9,313 nucleotides of DNA from Actinomycetota bacterium. Lineage in GTDB: Bacteria > Actinomycetota > Actinomycetes > S36-B12. Position numbers and translations under genes: made by a program. Under the pieces are notes generated by a model, which worked only from the letters and a program-made list of their open reading frames with translations, searched no databases and was not told where the DNA came from. Where the stretch lies: contig DMPC01000135.1 of assembly GCA_003456155.1 (NCBI GenBank), positions 1 through 9,313 of the forward strand. The letters are read 5' to 3'. Of this stretch, positions 6,159 to 9,313 are shown in pieces; position 1 is the first letter of the stretch; each line of letters opens with the position of its first letter.

Positions 6159-6185
6159 GGCCCGGCGAGACTGCTAGACCGGGCC
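6159..6185 (+). promoter_or_regulatory. Inverted repeat around a -10-like element before livG (possible operator)
   Basis: GGCCCGG (6159-6165) and CCGGGCC (6179-6185) are perfect inverted copies separated by 13 bases that contain TAGA. TAGACC at 6175-6180 resembles the -10 TAGACT of the tRNA-Trp promoter in this window, although no good -35 sits 16-18 bases upstream. A second nested stem, GGGCC/GGCCC at 6181-6185/6190-6194, follows. The layout would suit an operator over the transporter promoter, but GC-rich palindromes arise easily by chance. Confidence 0.35.
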
Positions 6186-6214
6186 GTCCGGCCCCCTGAC
6201 GCCGCACGGGAGGG

Positions 6215-7003
6215 ATGGTGGGCTACTACCTGCCGCTCACGCATCCGCTCCTCGAGACGGTCGACGTGAGCATCACCCTCAGCGGCCTGCGCATCCTCAA
6301 CGAGGTCAGCATCGGTGTTCCGCGCGGCAGCGTGACGGGACTGATCGGTCCGAACGGCGCCGGCAAGACCACCGTCTTCAACGTCATCAGCGGTTTCCTG
6401 AAGCCCGATGAGGGGCAGGTGCGCGTGGAGGGTCGTCGGATCCGCCATGTGACCCCGCATCGTCTGACTCGGCTGGGCATCTCGCGCACCTTGCAGGGGG
6501 TGGGGCTGTTCCCCAGCCTGACCTCGCTGGAAAACGTGATGCTGGGCGCCTCCGACCAGCTGCGGAGCGGCGTGGTCGCCGATGCGCTGGCCATGCCCTG
6601 GACGGACGCCCGGCAGCGACGGGTGCGTGATCGCGCCGTCGAGGTCATGACCGAGATGTCGGTGCTCGACGTCGCTGATCGGCGCCCGGGGGAGCTGCCC
6701 TACCCGATCCAGAAGCGGGTCGCTCTGGCCCGTGCCCTGGTGAGCGACCCCAAGATCCTGCTGCTCGACGAGCCGGCCGGCGGGATCAGCGCGGGGGACA
6801 TGGCCGATCTCGGGGCGCTGATCAAGAGCTGGGCGCCGGAGCGAACGGTCCTGCTGGTGGAGCACCACATGGAGCTGGTGATGGACGTCTGCGACCTGAT
6901 CTGGGTGCTCGACGCCGGATCGGTGATCTCCGCGGGGACGCCCGAGCACGTGCGGTCGGACCCCGCGGTCCTCGCCGCGTATCTGGGAGAGGACGCCCAC
7001 TGA
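6215..7003 (+). CDS. livG: ABC transporter ATP-binding protein, branched-chain amino acid type (LivG-like)
   Basis: The 262-residue protein is an ABC ATPase, probably the LivG partner that energises uptake from the cytoplasmic face. Walker A is GPNGAGKT (residues 45-52), Walker B ends LLLDEP with Asp185 and Glu186, and the switch His is 217 in VEHHM. LivG-type features are the TPHRLTRLGISRTLQ segment and an insert before the signature. The signature region reads ELPYPIQKR (160-168), where relatives usually have LPYGxQ; the signature glycine is replaced by proline. ATG 6215 is only about one base from GGGAGG, so GTG 6218, four bases away, may be the true start. Conserved sequence begins near LLETVDVS. 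The stop overlaps the next ATG by one base. Substrate may be branched-chain amino acids, other amino acids, urea or short amides. Confidence 0.85.
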   Translation: MVGYYLPLTHPLLETVDVSITLSGLRILNEVSIGVPRGSVTGLIGPNGAGKTTVFNVISGFLKPDEGQVRVEGRRIRHVTPHRLTRLGISRTLQGVGLFPSLTSLENVMLGASDQLRSGVVADALAMPWTDARQRRVRDRAVEVMTEMSVLDVADRRPGELPYPIQKRVALARALVSDPKILLLDEPAGGISAGDMADLGALIKSWAPERTVLLVEHHMELVMDVCDLIWVLDAGSVISAGTPEHVRSDPAVLAAYLGEDAH

Positions 7004-7707
7004 TGCTGGTCGTCGAGGGGCTGAGCGTCTCCTACGGGCCGATCCGCGCCCTGCAGGGGGTCTCGCTGGCGGTGCCGCCGGGCCAGGTTACGGCGGTGAT
7101 CGGCGCCAACGGGGCGGGGAAGTCCACCCTGCTGCGCGCCCTGGCTGGGCTGGTCCGCCCCGATGGGGGCACCGTCATGTTCAACGGTGAGGACATCACC
7201 GGTCGTGCGCCGGAGGACATCGTGCGGGCAGGGATCGCGATGGTCCCCGAGGGCCGTTCGACCATCCCGGAGCTGACGGTTCTGGAGAACCTCCGGCTGG
7301 GGGGCCTGTGGCGGACCTCTGCGCAGCGCGCCGCCTCCGAGGCGAAGGTGTTCGCTCTCTTCCCGATCCTGGCCGAGCGCCGGAACCTCCGCGCCGACAC
7401 GCTGAGCGGGGGAGAGCGGCAGCAGTTGGCGATTGGTCGTGCGCTGATGTGCGGACCGCAGGTCCTCCTGCTGGATGAGCCGTCACTCGGGCTCGCTCCC
7501 CTCATCGTGACGCAGATCCTCGAACTGGTGAGCGAGCGAGCGAGGGAGACCAACCTCGCCGTCCTGCTGGTCGAGCAGAATGCGGTCACCGCGCTCCGCG
7601 TTGCGCGCACCGGCATGGTGCTGAATCTCGGACAGGTCGTCCAGCAGGGTCCGGCGGCTCAGATCGCCTCGGATGAGCAGCTTCGTCACGCCTACTTGGG
7701 CTATTAG
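7003..7707 (+). CDS. livF: ABC transporter ATP-binding protein, branched-chain amino acid type (LivF-like)
   Basis: The 234-residue protein is the second ATPase of the importer. Walker A is GANGAGKST (residues 34-42), the signature LSGGERQQLAIGRAL starts at residue 134 and Walker B LLLDEP contains Asp158 and Glu159. DEPSLGLAPL follows, and the switch region is VEQNA with Gln192 in place of histidine. The VEQNA form and SLGLAP are usual for LivF, so the missing His is not a defect. MVPEGRSTIPELTVLENL matches the LivF-specific segment. The ATG shares one base with the livG stop, with GGGAGAGGA nine bases upstream. It most likely forms a heterodimer with the preceding ATPase, beneath the two permeases encoded next. 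Confidence 0.92.
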   Translation: MLVVEGLSVSYGPIRALQGVSLAVPPGQVTAVIGANGAGKSTLLRALAGLVRPDGGTVMFNGEDITGRAPEDIVRAGIAMVPEGRSTIPELTVLENLRLGGLWRTSAQRAASEAKVFALFPILAERRNLRADTLSGGERQQLAIGRALMCGPQVLLLDEPSLGLAPLIVTQILELVSERARETNLAVLLVEQNAVTALRVARTGMVLNLGQVVQQGPAAQIASDEQLRHAYLGY

Positions 7708-7715
7708 GGGAGCAG

Positions 7716-8594
7716 ATGGGGACCTTCGTCGACTTCTTCCTCGGTGGCGTGGCCAATGGCGCCGTCATCGCGCTCATGGCGCTCGCCCTCGTGCTGGTGT
7801 GGCGCTCCACGCGAGTCGTCAACTTCGCTCAGGTCGGCCAGGCGATGTTCACGACCTTCGTGGGCCTGGCCGTCCTGGAGCTCTCCGGCTCCTGGCTCCT
7901 CGGCCTCATCGTCGCGATCATCGCGGGTGCCATCCTTGGCCTCATCGTGCACGTGCTCGTCATGCGGCCGGTGCGCCGTGCTGACTCGTCGGGCGCCATC
8001 ATCGCTACGTTCGGCGTCCTGATCGCGCTTCAGTCGCTGGCCGCGATGATCTGGGGCGGTGAGCCGCGCTCCTATCCGACGCCGGTCGACTACGTGGGCA
8101 TCGAACTGTTCGGCCGCGTCTTCCCGATCACGCCCTACGACATCCTCGTGCTTGTGGTGACGGCGGTGCTCGTGGGCGCCCTGGCCTTCCTCCTCACCCA
8201 CACCAGGCTGGGCCTGTCGATGCGCGCCGCTGCCTTCAACCCTGAGGTGGCCCGGCTCTCCGGCGTGCGGGTGTCCCGGATGCTCGCGACCGGCTGGGTC
8301 ATCGCGGGCATGGTGGGCGCGGTCGCGGGCGTGCTGGTGGCGCCCACGGCGACCCTGTCGCCCAACAGCTTCGACATCTTCCTCGTCTTCGCGTTCACTG
8401 CTGCGGTCATCGGGGGCCTGGACTCCCTCGTGGGCGCCGTGGCGTTCGGCATCGGCACCGGCCTGGTGCTCTCGCTCGTGACGGGCTACAGCGATGCGAG
8501 CAATGCCGCCATCGTGGCCCTCGTGCTGCTGGGTCTGAATCTGTGGTTCAAGCCGGACGGCGTCTTCTCGCACCACAAGGCGAGGTCCGTCTGA
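7716..8594 (+). CDS. livH: ABC transporter permease, branched-chain amino acid type (LivH-like)
   Basis: The 292-residue integral membrane protein has about eight hydrophobic spans (roughly 8-29, 39-57, 60-83, 93-113, 141-161, 188-208, 222-256 and 261-278). The N-terminal half shows VVNFAQVGQAMF, the LivH hallmark. The cytoplasmic loop TRLGLSMRAAAFNPEVARLSGV (about 164-184) is the coupling-helix region that contacts the ATPases. GGLDSLVGAVAFG (233-245) is the conserved late-helix motif. GGGGAG immediately after the livF stop serves as ribosome site, about three bases from ATG 7716. The stop overlaps the livM ATG by one base. It should pair with LivM to form the channel through the plasma membrane. 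Confidence 0.92.
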   Translation: MGTFVDFFLGGVANGAVIALMALALVLVWRSTRVVNFAQVGQAMFTTFVGLAVLELSGSWLLGLIVAIIAGAILGLIVHVLVMRPVRRADSSGAIIATFGVLIALQSLAAMIWGGEPRSYPTPVDYVGIELFGRVFPITPYDILVLVVTAVLVGALAFLLTHTRLGLSMRAAAFNPEVARLSGVRVSRMLATGWVIAGMVGAVAGVLVAPTATLSPNSFDIFLVFAFTAAVIGGLDSLVGAVAFGIGTGLVLSLVTGYSDASNAAIVALVLLGLNLWFKPDGVFSHHKARSV

Positions 8595-9313
8595 TGCTCG
8601 AACGCTGGAACGCCCTGATCATGCGGGTGCCCGGATCGCGTCTGGTCGGGCATGCCGCGCTGGCCCTCCTCATCTGGATCGGTCTCACAGCCCTGAACGG
8701 GGCTGTCGACACCCAGATGAGCTACTACCTCGCCGTCGCGGCCATGTATGCCACCGCGATGTTCGGCATGACGATCCTCGTGGGGCTGTCCGGCCAGGTC
8801 TCCTTGGGCAACGGCGCCCTGATGGCCGTGGGTGGCTACGTCTTCGCGCTCACGTCGATGAACTGGACGACCGTCCCGATCATCGGCGTGCCCATGAACG
8901 CTGTGTGGTCGATGGTGTTCGCGGGCCTGGGCGGGGTCGTGGCCGGTGCCGTCATCGGGGTGCTGGGCGCTCGCCTGCGCGGTCCCTACCTCGCCGGTCT
9001 CACCCTCGGCATCGCGGTGGGCGCCGCCTCGATCGTCAACCGCTTCCCCGGGGTGCTCGGCGGCGAGGAGGGGCTCAAGCTCATCGTCCCCTTCCCGGAG
9101 GGTGGCTACCCCCAGGAGGAGGAGGTCGGTCCCACCGAGGCGGAGGCCGAGGCCGGCCTCGAGGAGTTCCTCGTGGACCCGGAGGAGTCGCTGGTCGAGG
9201 AGGGTGCTGACTCCGGGGTGGCGGAGGGTGATCTGCTGACGCTGGATGAGGCGGAGTCGGGGGTGGCGGAGGGGGATCTGCTGACGCTGGATGAGGCTCA
9301 GTCGGGGGTGGCG
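8594..9313 (+). CDS. livM: ABC transporter permease (LivM-like) with acidic repeat-containing insertion, 3' truncated by window
   Basis: The frame runs 240 residues from ATG 8594 to the window edge without a stop. The first 165 or so residues are LivM-like: spans near 20-35, 46-65 and 104-124, the motif GLSGQVSLGNGALMAVGGY (64-82), RLRGPYLAGLTLGIAVGA (127-144) and GGEEGL (156-161) at the position of the family TGGxxGL motif. Instead of a short loop and the next span, residues 163-240 contain no K, R or H; residues 169-240 hold 24 acidic residues among 72. The segment ends in 15-residue repeats SGVAEGDLLTLDEAx. By comparison with relatives this loop should be extracytoplasmic, where the binding protein docks. 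The C-terminal half, including the coupling helix, must lie beyond the window if the gene is intact; alternatively this is a truncated protein with an acidic tail. Confidence 0.82.
   Translation, partial: MLERWNALIMRVPGSRLVGHAALALLIWIGLTALNGAVDTQMSYYLAVAAMYATAMFGMTILVGLSGQVSLGNGALMAVGGYVFALTSMNWTTVPIIGVPMNAVWSMVFAGLGGVVAGAVIGVLGARLRGPYLAGLTLGIAVGAASIVNRFPGVLGGEEGLKLIVPFPEGGYPQEEEVGPTEAEAEAGLEEFLVDPEESLVEEGADSGVAEGDLLTLDEAESGVAEGDLLTLDEAQSGVA
9212..9313 (+). repeat. 45-bp tandem repeats inside livM, running off the window
   Basis: Unit 1 (9212-9256) and unit 2 (9257-9301) match at 41 of 45 bases; a third copy begins at 9302 and is cut at 9313. Each unit encodes SGVAEGDLLTLDEA plus E or Q. Three of the four differences between the full copies are synonymous third-base changes; the fourth changes E to Q. 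Copy number cannot be determined from this window. Confidence 0.92.

Noticed and set aside
6144..6180. TTGCCA (6144-6149) with TAGACC (6175-6180) as a promoter for livG
   Set aside because: The spacer is 25 bases, too long for a normal -35/-10 pair. Only the -10-like box is kept, as a weak suggestion.
5981..7000. Minus-strand frame of 339 residues opposite the end of rplA and livG
   Set aside because: It crosses the rplA terminator, its composition is shadow-like, and it has no recognisable motif.
7573..7581. Loss of the switch histidine in LivF (VEQNA) as evidence of an inactive ATPase
   Set aside because: VEQNA is the usual form in LivF-type ATPases, so it is not a defect.
7704..8576. Long minus-strand frame opposite livH (290 residues)
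   Set aside because: Composition is dominated by D, H, R, E, A and G, as expected for the complement of a GC-rich membrane gene. No domain is visible, and livH on the other strand is clear.
8905..9239. Two overlapping plus-strand frames within livM, rich in R, G and S
   Set aside because: They are out-of-frame readings of GC-rich livM. The in-frame product has clear LivM motifs and coupled start.
9212..9313. CRISPR array
   Set aside because: The repeats are directly adjacent with no spacers, lie in frame within livM and encode a regular peptide unit.

Overview
This window comes from a high-GC actinomycetote. The gene order rpmG, MaoC-type dehydratase pair (hadA, hadB), murB, aspartate-type aminotransferase, tRNA-Trp(CCA), secE, nusG, rplK, rplA is the arrangement I know from mycobacteria and streptomycetes. 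NusG has the long acidic N-terminus typical of actinobacteria. GTG starts, 4-base gene overlaps and strong G/C third positions fit the same assignment. The sequence does not allow genus-level placement.

Layout. Positions 1-2034 (+): the 3' end of rpmG, then hadA, hadB and murB, with hadA/hadB and hadB/murB each overlapping by the four bases GTGA. Positions 2090-3295 (-): an aminotransferase gene convergent with murB. Positions 3296-3462: the divergent spacer, with a recognisable promoter for tRNA-Trp. Positions 3463-6077 (+): tRNA-Trp, secE, nusG, rplK and rplA, closed by an excellent intrinsic terminator at 6087-6133. Positions 6215-9313 (+): a branched-chain-amino-acid-type (LivGFHM-like) ABC importer. 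It has two ATPases and two permeases, overlapping or nearly abutting, with the last gene cut by the window end. No substrate-binding protein gene is inside the window.

How the parts fit. The first two thirds is conserved housekeeping: ribosomal proteins, translocase subunit, transcription elongation factor, peptidoglycan precursor synthesis, fatty-acyl dehydration and amino-acid metabolism. After the terminator an independent transport operon begins.

The most unusual feature is in the partial livM. After the expected GGxxGL motif the reading frame enters a strongly acidic stretch of about 75 residues with no K, R or H. It ends in near-identical 45-bp (15-residue) tandem repeats that run off the window edge. 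Lesser oddities are a non-canonical ABC signature in LivG, short exact tandem repeats in the acidic NusG N-terminus, a 9-bp hairpin ahead of rplK, a 7-bp hairpin between tRNA-Trp and secE, and an inverted repeat ahead of livG. I see no CRISPR array, insertion sequence, phage gene or clearly new multi-gene system.
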